Source of the DNA: Falsiroseomonas oleicola
Lineage (GTDB): Bacteria; Pseudomonadota; Alphaproteobacteria; Acetobacterales; Acetobacteraceae
NCBI RefSeq assembly: GCF_019029495.1
Contig: NZ_JAERQM010000005.1
Location: 372,001-436,000, forward strand
Direction: 5' to 3'
DNA length: 64,000 bases
Notes under the pieces: generated by a model
What the model saw: the letters and a program-made list of their open reading frames with translations, nothing else
Database searches by the model: none
Told to the model about the DNA's origin: nothing
Translations under genes and position numbers: made by a program
Shown: positions 36,258 through 43,975 of the stretch, piece by piece
Layout of the letters: each line of letters begins with the position of its first letter
Numbering within the stretch: position 1 is the first letter of the stretch

Positions 36258-37247
36258 CTATTCGATCCGGGCGCCGCTGATCTGCACCATTTCCTGCCAG
36301 CGCGGCCGGTCGGCCAGTATGCGGGCGCGGGTGCCGGCGGCATCGAGCGGCGGCAGGGCCAGCAGGCCATTGGCGCGCAGCCGGTCCTCCAGCCCCGGAT
36401 GGGCGGCGGCGCGGCGCAGCAGGTCCTGGGTGCGGGCGGCGAGTTCGGGGGGCAGGCTGCCGGGGCCGCTCAGGATGTTCCAGCTCTGCAGGTCGATATC
36501 GGCGATGCCCTGCGCCGGGAAATCGCCCATGCCGGGGACGTCCGGCAGGAAGGGCACCCGTTCCTTCGACCCCACCGCCATGGCCTTCAGCGTGCCGGCG
36601 GCGACATGCGGCAGCAGGGCCGGCATGAAGTCGAAGGCCATGTCGATATTGCCGGCGAGCAGGTCGTTCAGCGCCGGGGCGCCGCCGCGATAGGGCACCA
36701 CGGTGATCGCGGCCCCGCTGCGCCGGGCGATGGTGGCGGTCAGAAGGTGGGAGGCGCCGCCGCTGCTGGCCGCGCCATTGGTCAGCTCGTTCCCCGGCCG
36801 CTTCGCCCATTCCAGCATGGCGCCGAGATCGGTCCAGCCGCGCTGTTGCGCCCGGTCGGCGCGCACGCAGCAGAGGGTGGTGGAGGTGACGACGCTGGTG
36901 ATCGGCGTGACATCGCGGTCCACATCCAGCGGCATCCGCGCCATCATGGCGGGCAGGGAGGTGAACATGGTGATGCTGAACAGCTCCGTGGTCAGCCCGT
37001 CCGGCGCCGCCTTGGCGACCACGTCCATGGCGATCAAGCCATTGGCGCCGCTGCGGTTTTCCACCACCACGGCCTGGCCGGAGGTGGCCTGGATCGCCTC
37101 CCCGTACAGCCGGGCGATGGTATCGGACTGCCCGCCGGGCGGGTTCGGCACGATCAGCCGGAGCGGGCGGGAGGTGGAGATCTGGGCGAGAGCCGGGGCG
37201 GCCAGGGGGACGGCAGCGGCGACAAGCAGGGTGCGGCGTGCGATCAT
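36258..37247 (-). CDS. Bug/TctC-family periplasmic receptor
   Basis: A 329-residue exported receptor starting MIARRTLLVAAAVPLAAPALAQ, a short Sec/Tat-type leader. Bug marks: LRLIVPNPPGGQSDTIARL, ENRSGANGLIAMD, APDGLTTEL, GAASSGGASH and VPYRGGAPALND. No transporter permease lies beside it. It is divergent from ridA across 84 bases that include an 18-bp palindrome, which may be the operator for this pair. Ligand unknown. Confidence 0.9.
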   Translation of the reverse strand: MIARRTLLVAAAVPLAAPALAQISTSRPLRLIVPNPPGGQSDTIARLYGEAIQATSGQAVVVENRSGANGLIAMDVVAKAAPDGLTTELFSITMFTSLPAMMARMPLDVDRDVTPITSVVTSTTLCCVRADRAQQRGWTDLGAMLEWAKRPGNELTNGAASSGGASHLLTATIARRSGAAITVVPYRGGAPALNDLLAGNIDMAFDFMPALLPHVAAGTLKAMAVGSKERVPFLPDVPGMGDFPAQGIADIDLQSWNILSGPGSLPPELAARTQDLLRRAAAHPGLEDRLRANGLLALPPLDAAGTRARILADRPRWQEMVQISGARIE

Positions 37248-37267
37248 GACGGGCAGGTTACGCGGGT

Positions 37268-37285
37268 CTTTCGCAGATGCGAAAG
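37268..37285. promoter_or_regulatory. 18-bp palindrome between divergent tctC and ridA genes
   Basis: CTTTCGCA-GA-TGCGAAAG is a perfect inverted repeat of 8 bp around two bases, 20 bases before the TctC start and 46 before the RidA start. Its placement and symmetry fit an operator for a dimeric repressor such as a GntR, MarR or IclR protein. No regulator gene adjoins it. Confidence 0.5.
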
Positions 37286-37331
37286 AGGAAATATCCGGAC
37301 ATTTGCAACATCTCACATGGAGATCACACCC

Positions 37332-37718
37332 ATGCCGAAGCGCGCTATTTTCTCGCCCAAGGTGTTCAAGAGCAGCCGCCCCTTCGCCCAGGCGACCGTG
37401 GCTGGCGGCTTCATGTTCGTCTGCTCCACCGGGCGCGACGTGGAGGGTAAGTTCGTGGTGGGTGACGTCCGCGCGCAGACACAGCAGACGCTCGACAATA
37501 TCCGCGCCCTGATCGAGGAGGCCGGCGGCACCATGGACGACGTGGTGAAGTGCACCGTCTATGTGACGGACCGCGCGAATTGGGAGCCGATGAACGAGGT
37601 CTATTTCGCCAATTTCGTCGAGAACCCGCCCCACCGCGTGTCCTGCATCGTCAGCGGATTGGGCTCGGTCGACTGCCTGGTGGAGATCGACGCCACGGTC
37701 TATCTCGGCGAGGGTTGA
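37332..37718 (+). CDS. RidA/YjgF family enamine/imine deaminase
   Basis: A 128-residue protein, the standard RidA length. The ATG at 37332 follows GGAG by nine bases; an in-frame ATG at 37317 has no such site. Family segments: PFAQATVAGGFMFVCSTG, TQQTLDNIRALIEEAGGTMDDVVKCTVYV, and the end NPPHRVSCIVSGL followed by VEIDATVYL. The conserved Arg of the ligand pocket (HRVSC) is present. RidA hydrolyses reactive enamine/imine intermediates from PLP enzymes; catabolic paralogues occur in amino-acid pathways. It converges on the toxin gene and stops at its last base. Confidence 0.9.
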   Translation: MPKRAIFSPKVFKSSRPFAQATVAGGFMFVCSTGRDVEGKFVVGDVRAQTQQTLDNIRALIEEAGGTMDDVVKCTVYVTDRANWEPMNEVYFANFVENPPHRVSCIVSGLGSVDCLVEIDATVYLGEG

Positions 37719-38081
37719 TCAGCGGATCAGCCGGACCTCCACCGCCAGGCCGAGCGTCGCCCAGACCCGGTCGGCGGTGAGTACCGGCAGCGCCTGCCGC
37801 GCGGCGGTGGCCAGGCAGGCGCAATCGCCGAGCGAGAGAATGCCGCGATGGGCGGCGAGGAGGCGGGCGGCGTCCAGTGCCGTCGCCGCATCGTAATCAA
37901 GCACCGGGATCTGCAAGGCCTCCCAGGCCTCCATCCGCTCGGGCGGGCCGGGCAGCAGCTTGGCTGCGACCTCGGTCCAATTCACCGCGGAGATGACGGC
38001 GGCCGGAAGCGCGGCAGCGGTGACATCCGCACCCGGCTCCCGACGCAGCAGGGCGAGGACTGCCGAGGCGTCCAGCAGCAT
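37719..38081 (-). CDS. PIN-domain ribonuclease toxin (VapC-like)
   Basis: A 120-residue PIN-domain protein beginning MLLDASAVLALL, which carries the first catalytic Asp. WTEVAAK holds the conserved Glu, and LSLGDCACLATAA plus LTADRVW carry the later Asp residues. VapC toxins cleave tRNA or rRNA and are held inactive by the partner antitoxin. The start is one base after the antitoxin stop, the usual coupled order antitoxin-toxin. It lies between ridA and the pheT operon and its stop abuts the ridA stop. Confidence 0.88.
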   Translation of the reverse strand: MLLDASAVLALLRREPGADVTAAALPAAVISAVNWTEVAAKLLPGPPERMEAWEALQIPVLDYDAATALDAARLLAAHRGILSLGDCACLATAARQALPVLTADRVWATLGLAVEVRLIR

Positions 38082-38082
38082 G

Positions 38083-38370
38083 TCAGCTACTCTGCGAGGG
38101 GCCGACCTGGCCTTCGGCGAGATCGCGTGCCGCCTCGGCCCTGCGTTCCGCGATGAGCTCATCCGACCATAAGGGATCGCCCGGCTTCCAGGCCGGCACC
38201 ATCGCCTGGAGCTTGCGGAGGGCCGTCTGGCGCGTGGTGGCGCGCAACTCCTGCTCCGTCACCTGGAGCAGAAGTTCGCCACCGCCCTGCACCCCGAGCG
38301 AGACGCGGACTTCCTCCGGCAAAACCAGCCGGCCCTCCGCATCCACCCGCACCGAAACGACCCGGCCCAT
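38083..38370 (-). CDS. AbrB/MazE-type antitoxin (VapB-like)
   Basis: A 95-residue protein with an N-terminal AbrB/SpoVT swapped-hairpin DNA-binding domain (VSVRVDAEGRLVLPEEVRVSLGV) and a charged helical tail (ERRAEAARDLAEG) suited to wrapping the toxin. It is directly upstream of the PIN toxin with one base between stop and start. Antitoxins of this type repress their own operon. Its start is 17 bases after the pheT stop, so transcription may read through from pheST or begin within pheT. Confidence 0.85.
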   Translation of the reverse strand: MGRVVSVRVDAEGRLVLPEEVRVSLGVQGGGELLLQVTEQELRATTRQTALRKLQAMVPAWKPGDPLWSDELIAERRAEAARDLAEGQVGPSQSS

Positions 38371-38387
38371 CGAAAGCCTCCTGTCGC

Positions 38388-40862
38388 CTATCCTCGTAGC
38401 ACCGCGCCGGTCGCCTTCGCCACCGCGGCGACGATCCTGGCGGTCACGGCCTCGATCTCCGCATCGGTCAGGGTGCGTTCGCGCGGTTGCAGGGTGGCCT
38501 GGATGGCCAGACTGATTTTTCCTTCCGCCATGCGGTCGCCTGCATAGCGGTCGAACAGCGTGACGTCGGTGACCAGCGTCTTGTCGGCATTGCGGGCGGC
38601 GCGCAGAACTTGCTCGGCCGGCACGCTGGCATCCACCACGAAGGCGAAATCGCGCTTCAGCGGCTGGAAGGCGGGCAGGTCCGGCAGGCCCTTCTTGCGG
38701 CGCTTCGGCTCGGCGATGGCGTCCAGGAACACCTCGAAGGCCACCACTGGCCCGGCCAGGCCGAGCGCCTTCGCCACCCGCGGATGCAGCTCGCCAAAGG
38801 TCGCCAGCACCGTCTTCGGCCCCTGGCGCAGCACGCCGGAGCGGCCCGGGTGGTAGAAGCCCGGCGCATCCGTGGTCAGCATCACCGCCGCCATCGGCAC
38901 GCCGAGCGCCGTCAGCACCGCCAGCGCATCGCCCTTCGCATCCAGCGCATCGACGGGCCGCGCGGGCGCCGCCCAGTTCGCCGCCGTCTGCCCGGCGCGG
39001 AGGCCGGCCGCCACGGCCAACTGGCTGAGGCCGGCCGCCGGGTCGCGATAGGCGCCGCCGATCTCGCCCAGCGCGACATCGCCGAAACCGCGCGCGGCGT
39101 TGCGGGCAGCGGCCATGGCCAGGGAAGCGACCGGCGTCGGCCGCATCTGGTCCAGGTCGCTGGCGATCGGGTTTTCCAGGTGCAGCGCATCCGGGGTCTC
39201 GCCGAACAGCGCGGCGGTCGCGCGGTCGAGGAAGCCGTAGGTCACGCAGTCCTGCATGCCACGCGCCGCCAGCACCCGCCGCGCCAGCGCCGCCCGCACC
39301 TGCTTCGGCGACAGCGCGGGCCGCGGCACGGCGGAGGTCACGGGCAGCGACACCGCCGGCACCGCATCCAACCCACCGAGGCGCAGCACCTCCTCCACCA
39401 GGTCGCATTCCGGCTCGATCTCGGCACAGCCTTCGGCCGCGATGCGGGCGCGGTCGGCGGGCAAAGACGGGTCCTGCGCCAGCGCGCCATGGCCGGCGAT
39501 GTCGTTGCGCCAGGACGGAACGGCGACCGTCACCGCCTCCGCCGTGCGCCGCGCCACGGTGAAGCCGAGCCGTTCCAGACGGCCGACCACCTCGGCCTCA
39601 TCCAGTTCCAGCCCGCCGAGGTCGCGCACCCGGGCGAAGCGCAGCGTCGCCTCCCGCTGCCAGGCGGGCTCCGCGCCAGCTTCCGAAATTTCCGAGGCCT
39701 CGCCGCCGCAGAGGTCCAAAATCATCCGCGTCGCGGCTTCCAGCGCCTTCGGCAGCAGCGCGGGGTCGATGCCGCGCTCGAAGCGCGACCGCGCATCGGT
39801 GCGCACATCATGCCGGCGGCCCGACAGCGCGATGCGCACCGGATCGAACAGCGCGCATTCGATGAAGCACTCGCTGGTATTCTCGTCGCAGCCGGAATGC
39901 TCGCCACCGATGATGCCGCCCAGCGCCTCCGCGCCGCGCGCATCGGCGATCACACTGTCCTCCTCCGTCAGCGTGTACGTCTTGCCATTCAGCGCGAGCA
40001 GTTCCTCGCCCGGCTGCGCCATGCGCATGGTCAACTCGGCGCCCGCGACCTTGGACACGTCGAAGACATGCAGCGGCCGCCCGACGGCGAAGGTGAAGTA
40101 GTTGGTGATGTCGACCAGCGCGCTGATCGGCCGCAGCCCGATCGCCACCAGCCGGTCCTGCAGCCACTTTGGGGATGGCCCGTTCTTCACCCCGCGCACC
40201 GCGCGGCCCAGCACCCATTGGCAGGCGCGCGGATCGGCGATTCGCCAGGCGAGCGGTGAGGGGTAGCTGCCGGCAACCGGCGCCACCTCCCAGGCCTTCA
40301 GCGTGCCCAGGCCCGCCGCCGCCAGATCCCGGGCGATGCCGCGCACCGACAGCGCATCGCCGCGATTCGGCGTGACCTTGATCTCGATCACCGGATCGTC
40401 GAGGCCGGCCCATTTCACATAGCTCTCGCCGAGTGGCGCATCCTCCGGCAGGTCGACGATGCCGGAATGGTCGTCACCCAGGCCCATCTCGCGGGACGAC
40501 AGCATCATCGCCTCGGATTTCACGCCGCGAATCTCGCCGAGCTTGAGCGTGATGCCGGTGCCCGGAATGAAGTCGCCCGGCACCGCCAGCACGCCCTTCA
40601 TGCCGGTCCGCGCATTCGGCGCGCCGCACACGACCGAAAGCTCGCGGCCATCACCCACATCGACGCGCAACTGCCGCAGCCGGTCGGCATTGGGGTGCTG
40701 CACCGCCTCGATCACCCGCGCGATCCGAAAACTGCCGAGTTTCGCGGCCGGGTCCTCGATGCCCTCGACCTCGATGCCGATGGCGGAGAGGGTGGTGCTG
40801 ATCGCCGCCAGCGTCGCATCGGTGTCCAGATGCTCGCGCAGCCAGCTCAGGGGGAATTTCAT
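38388..40862 (-). CDS. pheT: Phenylalanine--tRNA ligase beta subunit
   Basis: An 824-residue subunit of PheRS. The N-terminus MKFPLSWLREHL is typical, followed by the tRNA-binding (EMAP-like) domain with VIEAVQHPNADRL, the B3/B4 editing domain (~215-400), the B5 domain, the catalytic-like core and a C-terminal ferredoxin-fold anticodon-binding domain (RDFAFVVDASVPAEQV). It forms an alpha2-beta2 enzyme with PheS and edits mischarged Tyr-tRNA(Phe). Its start is four bases after the pheS stop. Confidence 0.97.
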   Translation of the reverse strand: MKFPLSWLREHLDTDATLAAISTTLSAIGIEVEGIEDPAAKLGSFRIARVIEAVQHPNADRLRQLRVDVGDGRELSVVCGAPNARTGMKGVLAVPGDFIPGTGITLKLGEIRGVKSEAMMLSSREMGLGDDHSGIVDLPEDAPLGESYVKWAGLDDPVIEIKVTPNRGDALSVRGIARDLAAAGLGTLKAWEVAPVAGSYPSPLAWRIADPRACQWVLGRAVRGVKNGPSPKWLQDRLVAIGLRPISALVDITNYFTFAVGRPLHVFDVSKVAGAELTMRMAQPGEELLALNGKTYTLTEEDSVIADARGAEALGGIIGGEHSGCDENTSECFIECALFDPVRIALSGRRHDVRTDARSRFERGIDPALLPKALEAATRMILDLCGGEASEISEAGAEPAWQREATLRFARVRDLGGLELDEAEVVGRLERLGFTVARRTAEAVTVAVPSWRNDIAGHGALAQDPSLPADRARIAAEGCAEIEPECDLVEEVLRLGGLDAVPAVSLPVTSAVPRPALSPKQVRAALARRVLAARGMQDCVTYGFLDRATAALFGETPDALHLENPIASDLDQMRPTPVASLAMAAARNAARGFGDVALGEIGGAYRDPAAGLSQLAVAAGLRAGQTAANWAAPARPVDALDAKGDALAVLTALGVPMAAVMLTTDAPGFYHPGRSGVLRQGPKTVLATFGELHPRVAKALGLAGPVVAFEVFLDAIAEPKRRKKGLPDLPAFQPLKRDFAFVVDASVPAEQVLRAARNADKTLVTDVTLFDRYAGDRMAEGKISLAIQATLQPRERTLTDAEIEAVTARIVAAVAKATGAVLRG

Positions 40863-40866
40863 GGGA

Positions 40867-41955
40867 TCAGATTCCCTCGTGCAGGCTGGCCGGCGCCAGC
40901 GGCTCGGCGGCCCAGTGGCGCAGCCAGCGCAGGTCGCTTTCGTAGAAGGGGCGTAGGTCGGGCATGCCGTGCTTCAGCATGGTGATGCGCTCGATCCCCA
41001 TGCCGAAGGCAAAGCCCTGCCACTCGCGCGGATCCAGCCCGCAATTCGCCAGCACCTTCGGATGCACCATCCCGCTGCCCAGGATCTCCAGCCAATCGCC
41101 GCCGCCACCCAGCTCACCGGTCTTCCTGTTCCAGCCGATATCCACTTCCATCGAAGGCTCGGTGAAGGGGAAATAGGAGGACCGGAACCGCACCGGCAGG
41201 TCGCTGATGCCGAAGAACGCTCGGAGAAAATCGGTCAGGCAGCCTTTCAGATGGCCGAGGGTGATGCCGCGGTCGATCACCAGCCCCTCCACCTGGTGGA
41301 ACATCGGGCTATGCGTCGCGTCATGGTCGGCGCGATAGGTGCGGCCGGGGGCGATGATGCGGATCGGCGGCGCCTCGCCCAGCATGGTGCGGATCTGAAG
41401 GGGGGAGGTCTGGGTGCGCAGCACCAGGCGCTGCCCGGCGGCATCCGTGCCCGGCATGTAGAAGGTGTCGTGGTCCTGCCGCGCCGGGTGGTGGTCCGGG
41501 ATGTTCAGCGCGCCGAAATTGTACCAGTCGCCTTCGATATCCGGCCCCTCGACGACCCGGAAGCCCATGCTGCCGAAGATCGCCGTCAGCTCCTCAATGG
41601 TCCGGCTGATCGGGTGGATGCCGCCATCGGCGGCCGTGCCGGGGGCGAAGGGGCGGGGGGGCAGGGAGACGTCGAGGCGTTCCGCCTTCAGCCGGGCGTC
41701 CAGCGCCTCCGCCTCCAGCGTGGCCTTGCGGGCCTCCAGCAGCGCCTCGATCTCGCCCTTGAGGCGGTTCAGCGCGGCGCCACGCTCCTTGCGCGCCTCC
41801 GCCGGCACCGCGCCCAGGCCCTTGAGCAGCCCGCTCAGGCTGCCGGACTTGCCCAGCACCGCCACCCGCACCGCATCGAGCGCCCGGAGATCAGCGGCGC
41901 CGGCCAGCGCCGCCTCCGTCTCCTGCCGCAGGGTCGCCAAATCGTCCGTCATCAT
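40867..41955 (-). CDS. pheS: Phenylalanine--tRNA ligase alpha subunit
   Basis: A 362-residue class II synthetase catalytic subunit. The N-terminal coiled coil spans ~1-90; motif 2 region reads RTYRADHDATHSPMFHQVEG, and motif 3 lies in GFAFGMGIERITMLKHG. It binds Phe and ATP and charges tRNA(Phe) with PheT. Either of two adjacent ATG codons (41955 or 41952) may start it; neither has a strong ribosome-binding site. A GNRA-loop intrinsic terminator stands 16 bases upstream, so expression must involve readthrough or a promoter inside the gap. Confidence 0.97.
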   Translation of the reverse strand: MMTDDLATLRQETEAALAGAADLRALDAVRVAVLGKSGSLSGLLKGLGAVPAEARKERGAALNRLKGEIEALLEARKATLEAEALDARLKAERLDVSLPPRPFAPGTAADGGIHPISRTIEELTAIFGSMGFRVVEGPDIEGDWYNFGALNIPDHHPARQDHDTFYMPGTDAAGQRLVLRTQTSPLQIRTMLGEAPPIRIIAPGRTYRADHDATHSPMFHQVEGLVIDRGITLGHLKGCLTDFLRAFFGISDLPVRFRSSYFPFTEPSMEVDIGWNRKTGELGGGGDWLEILGSGMVHPKVLANCGLDPREWQGFAFGMGIERITMLKHGMPDLRPFYESDLRWLRHWAAEPLAPASLHEGI

Positions 41956-41973
41956 GCCAGCATCCGGATACGG

Positions 41974-41999
41974 AAAAGGCCGCCCCTTGCGGGACGGCC
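41974..41999 (-). terminator. Intrinsic terminator/attenuator between rplT and pheS
   Basis: On the minus strand GGCCGTCCC, loop GCAA, GGGGCGGCC, then TTTT. This is a nine-pair stem (one G-U) with a GNRA tetraloop and a T-run, a textbook rho-independent terminator. A second small hairpin (GAACCC/GGGTTC, 42021-42035) overlaps the rplT stop. In E. coli pheST is attenuated just here, but no leader peptide fits the 78-base gap. Confidence 0.75.
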
Positions 42000-42033
42000 C
42001 TCCTGTTTGGTCTGAAGTCCGAACCCGAGGGGT

Positions 42034-42399
42034 TCAGGCCTGCGCGGGGAGGGCGCCCTTCGCCTTTTCGACGATGGCCGCAAAACCCGTGGCGTCCTCA
42101 TAGGCCAGCGTCGCCAGCACCTTGCGGTCGATTTCGATATTCGCCGCCTTGATGCCCGCCATGAAGCGGGAATAGGTGATGCCGTGCTCGCGGACCGCGG
42201 CGTTGATGCGCTGGATCCACAGGCCGCGGAAGTCGCGCTTCTTGTTGCGACGGTCGCGATAGGCATATTGCAGCGCCTTCTCGACCCGCTCCAAAGCGGG
42301 CCGATAGGCGGTGGACGACCGACCGACATAGCCCTTGGCGAGCTTGAGGATCTTCTTGTGACGGGCGTGCTTGGTTACGCCCCGCTTCACACGTGCCAT
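42034..42399 (-). CDS. rplT: 50S ribosomal protein L20
   Basis: A 121-residue L20: [16 protein letters not shown] start, [37 protein letters not shown] and the C-terminal half with [11 protein letters not shown]. It binds 23S rRNA early in large-subunit assembly and in many bacteria represses its own operon. GGGAGG lies nine bases before the ATG. It follows rpmI after 15 bases. Confidence 0.98.
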   Translation of the reverse strand: MARVKRGVTKHARHKKILKLAKGYVGRSSTAYRPALERVEKALQYAYRDRRNKKRDFRGLWIQRINAAVREHGITYSRFMAGIKAANIEIDRKVLATLAYEDATGFAAIVEKAKGALPAQA

Positions 42400-42414
42400 A
42401 TCTCAGATCCTCCC

Positions 42415-42621
42415 TTACCGGCTCGAACCGTAAGGCATCCACTGCTTCACCGTGTCACTGTCCTGCTTCGGCAGCAGGAAGGTGCCACGGTTCTGCCGCT
42501 TCATCTTGTTCGTCTTCGCCGTCAGCATGTGGCGCTTGTTGCCCGCACCGGCCTTGACGCGGCCGGAAGCGGTCAAGGTGAAGCGCTTCTTCACGCTCGA
42601 CTTGGTCTTCATCTTGGGCAT
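42415..42621 (-). CDS. rpmI: 50S ribosomal protein L35
   Basis: A 68-residue basic protein starting [23 protein letters not shown], with KRHMLTAK and a tail of [10 protein letters not shown]; all typical of L35. GGAGG precedes the ATG. It is the first gene of the rpmI-rplT-(pheST) transcript. infC, which usually precedes rpmI, is not here; a glutaminase gene is. Confidence 0.97.
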   Translation of the reverse strand: MPKMKTKSSVKKRFTLTASGRVKAGAGNKRHMLTAKTNKMKRQNRGTFLLPKQDSDTVKQWMPYGSSR

Positions 42622-42755
42622 TTGGACCTCCAGACGGTCTTGGCGGTCCCACCTTGCACCCGCCCCCCTTGCGAAGGGCCGGACCGCACCATGCGGCAGG
42701 GACACGTTCCCGCGGCCAGGCATGCCCATCAGAGGCCATGACACGCGGAGCGCGG

Positions 42756-42784
42756 CTTGTAGCGGCGCGCGGGCGGCCTTGCAA
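42756..42784 (-). promoter_or_regulatory. Candidate sigma-70 promoter for rpmI-rplT
   Basis: On the minus strand TTGCAA (42784-42779), a 17-base spacer and TACAAG (42761-42756) give four of six matches at both boxes with ideal spacing. Transcription would start near 42749, leaving a ~128-base leader before rpmI that could hold an L20-binding structure. Confidence 0.55.
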
Positions 42785-42793
42785 GCGACCGGG

Positions 42794-43789
42794 TTACCGT
42801 CCGTCCGCCCCCACCGGCGACAGGGCATCCAGCAGCCTCGACCCCGTATTGGTCGCATCGAAGGCATGCAGCCCGAGATCCTCGGACAAAAGCTCGCAGG
42901 CCCGCATTCCCCGCAGCGGATTGCCATGGGCATCCAGCCGGGGCGAGAAGGTGCCGATGCCGAGCTGGCGGTTGACCACGGCGACGATGCCACCGCCGAC
43001 GCCGCTTTTCGCCGGCAGGCCGACACGGCAGGCCCAGTCGCCGGCGCCGTCATAGAAGCCGCAGGTGAACATCACCGCCAGCGTGTCCCGCACCGCATCC
43101 ACCCCGAAGACCTCCGCCCCCGTCAACGGGTTGGTGCCGATGGCGGCCAGGGTGCCGCCCATCACCGCCAGGTCGCGGGCGGTGACACGCAGGGCGCATT
43201 GCCGGAAATAGGTGTCCACGACCCGGTCCGGATGGCAGTGGAAGGTGCCGGCGGCGCGCAGCAGATAGGCGATGGCACGGTTGCGGTCCCCGGTCTCGGC
43301 CTCGGAACGGTAGACCTCCTCATCCAGCATCAGCGTCGCCCCGGCGGCCAGGGACAGGCGGGCGCGCAGCGATTCGAAGGCCTGGTCGCCCAGCGCCTCG
43401 GTCAGCAGGCCCGCCACGGCGATGGCGCCGGCATTGATCATCGGATTGAAGGGGCGGCGGGTCTGCGGATTCAGCTCGATGGAATTGAAGGGGTCGCCCA
43501 CCGGCTGCACGCCCACGCCCTGTCGCACCACGCGGCGCCCGAGCAGGTCAAGCGCCAGCGCATAGGCGAAGGGCTTGCTGACGGACTGGATGGTGAAGGG
43601 GTGGCGGCTGTCGCCCACCTCCACCAGCGTGCCGCCGCGGGTCAGCGCCGCCAGGCCGAACAGGTCCGGCGGCATGGCGGCCAGGGCCGGGATGTAGTTG
43701 GCAACCGCGCCGGACGTCTGGTCTGCCAATTGGGCATGGGCGTGGTCGAGGGCGCGCTGAAGCAAGGCCGCGCCGGCTCTGCTGGTCAT
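42794..43789 (-). CDS. glsA: Glutaminase
   Basis: A 331-residue beta-lactamase-fold glutaminase that turns glutamine into glutamate and ammonia. The nucleophile is Ser69 of SVSK (SXXK with Lys72). Supporting segments are [31 protein letters not shown], and [12 protein letters not shown]-type sequence ([29 protein letters not shown]). Length fits glsA. It stands alone, divergent from the ferric receptor gene, and 172 bases upstream of rpmI on the same strand. Confidence 0.94.
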   Translation of the reverse strand: MTSRAGAALLQRALDHAHAQLADQTSGAVANYIPALAAMPPDLFGLAALTRGGTLVEVGDSRHPFTIQSVSKPFAYALALDLLGRRVVRQGVGVQPVGDPFNSIELNPQTRRPFNPMINAGAIAVAGLLTEALGDQAFESLRARLSLAAGATLMLDEEVYRSEAETGDRNRAIAYLLRAAGTFHCHPDRVVDTYFRQCALRVTARDLAVMGGTLAAIGTNPLTGAEVFGVDAVRDTLAVMFTCGFYDGAGDWACRVGLPAKSGVGGGIVAVVNRQLGIGTFSPRLDAHGNPLRGMRACELLSEDLGLHAFDATNTGSRLLDALSPVGADGR

Positions 43790-43886
43790 GATCCGGGTGT
43801 CCCACCTGGCAGGGGGGTGGGCCGTGCATGCGCTTCCCTTGGCGCGGACCATAGGCAGGCCGCCCAGGGGCCGCAACCGGGAGATT

Positions 43887-43928
43887 TGAGATCGACTCTC
43901 AGTCGCGAGTGCTTGCGAACGACTCTCA
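43887..43928 (+). promoter_or_regulatory. Two iron-box-like repeats upstream of the ferric receptor gene
   Basis: TGAGATCGACTCTCA (43887-43901) is TGA-N9-TCA with TGAGA/TCTCA symmetry, the form of the alphaproteobacterial iron-Rhodo box. TGCGAACGACTCTCA (43914-43928) is a second, weaker copy; both contain CGACTCTCAGT, repeated 27 bases apart. A possible promoter (TTGCGA 43913, TAGGTC 43936) overlaps the second copy, so binding of a Fur/RirA/Irr-type regulator would block fbpA. The regulator is inferred. Confidence 0.55.
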
Positions 43929-43975
43929 GTTGCGGTAGGTCTGCGGCACACGCCACGTCCAAAAGGCTCCCAGCA

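Noticed and set aside
43801-43860. CACCTGGCAGGGGGGTGGG resembling part of the 8.7 kb element
   Set aside because: Only a short G-rich similarity without the hairpin layout; treated as chance.
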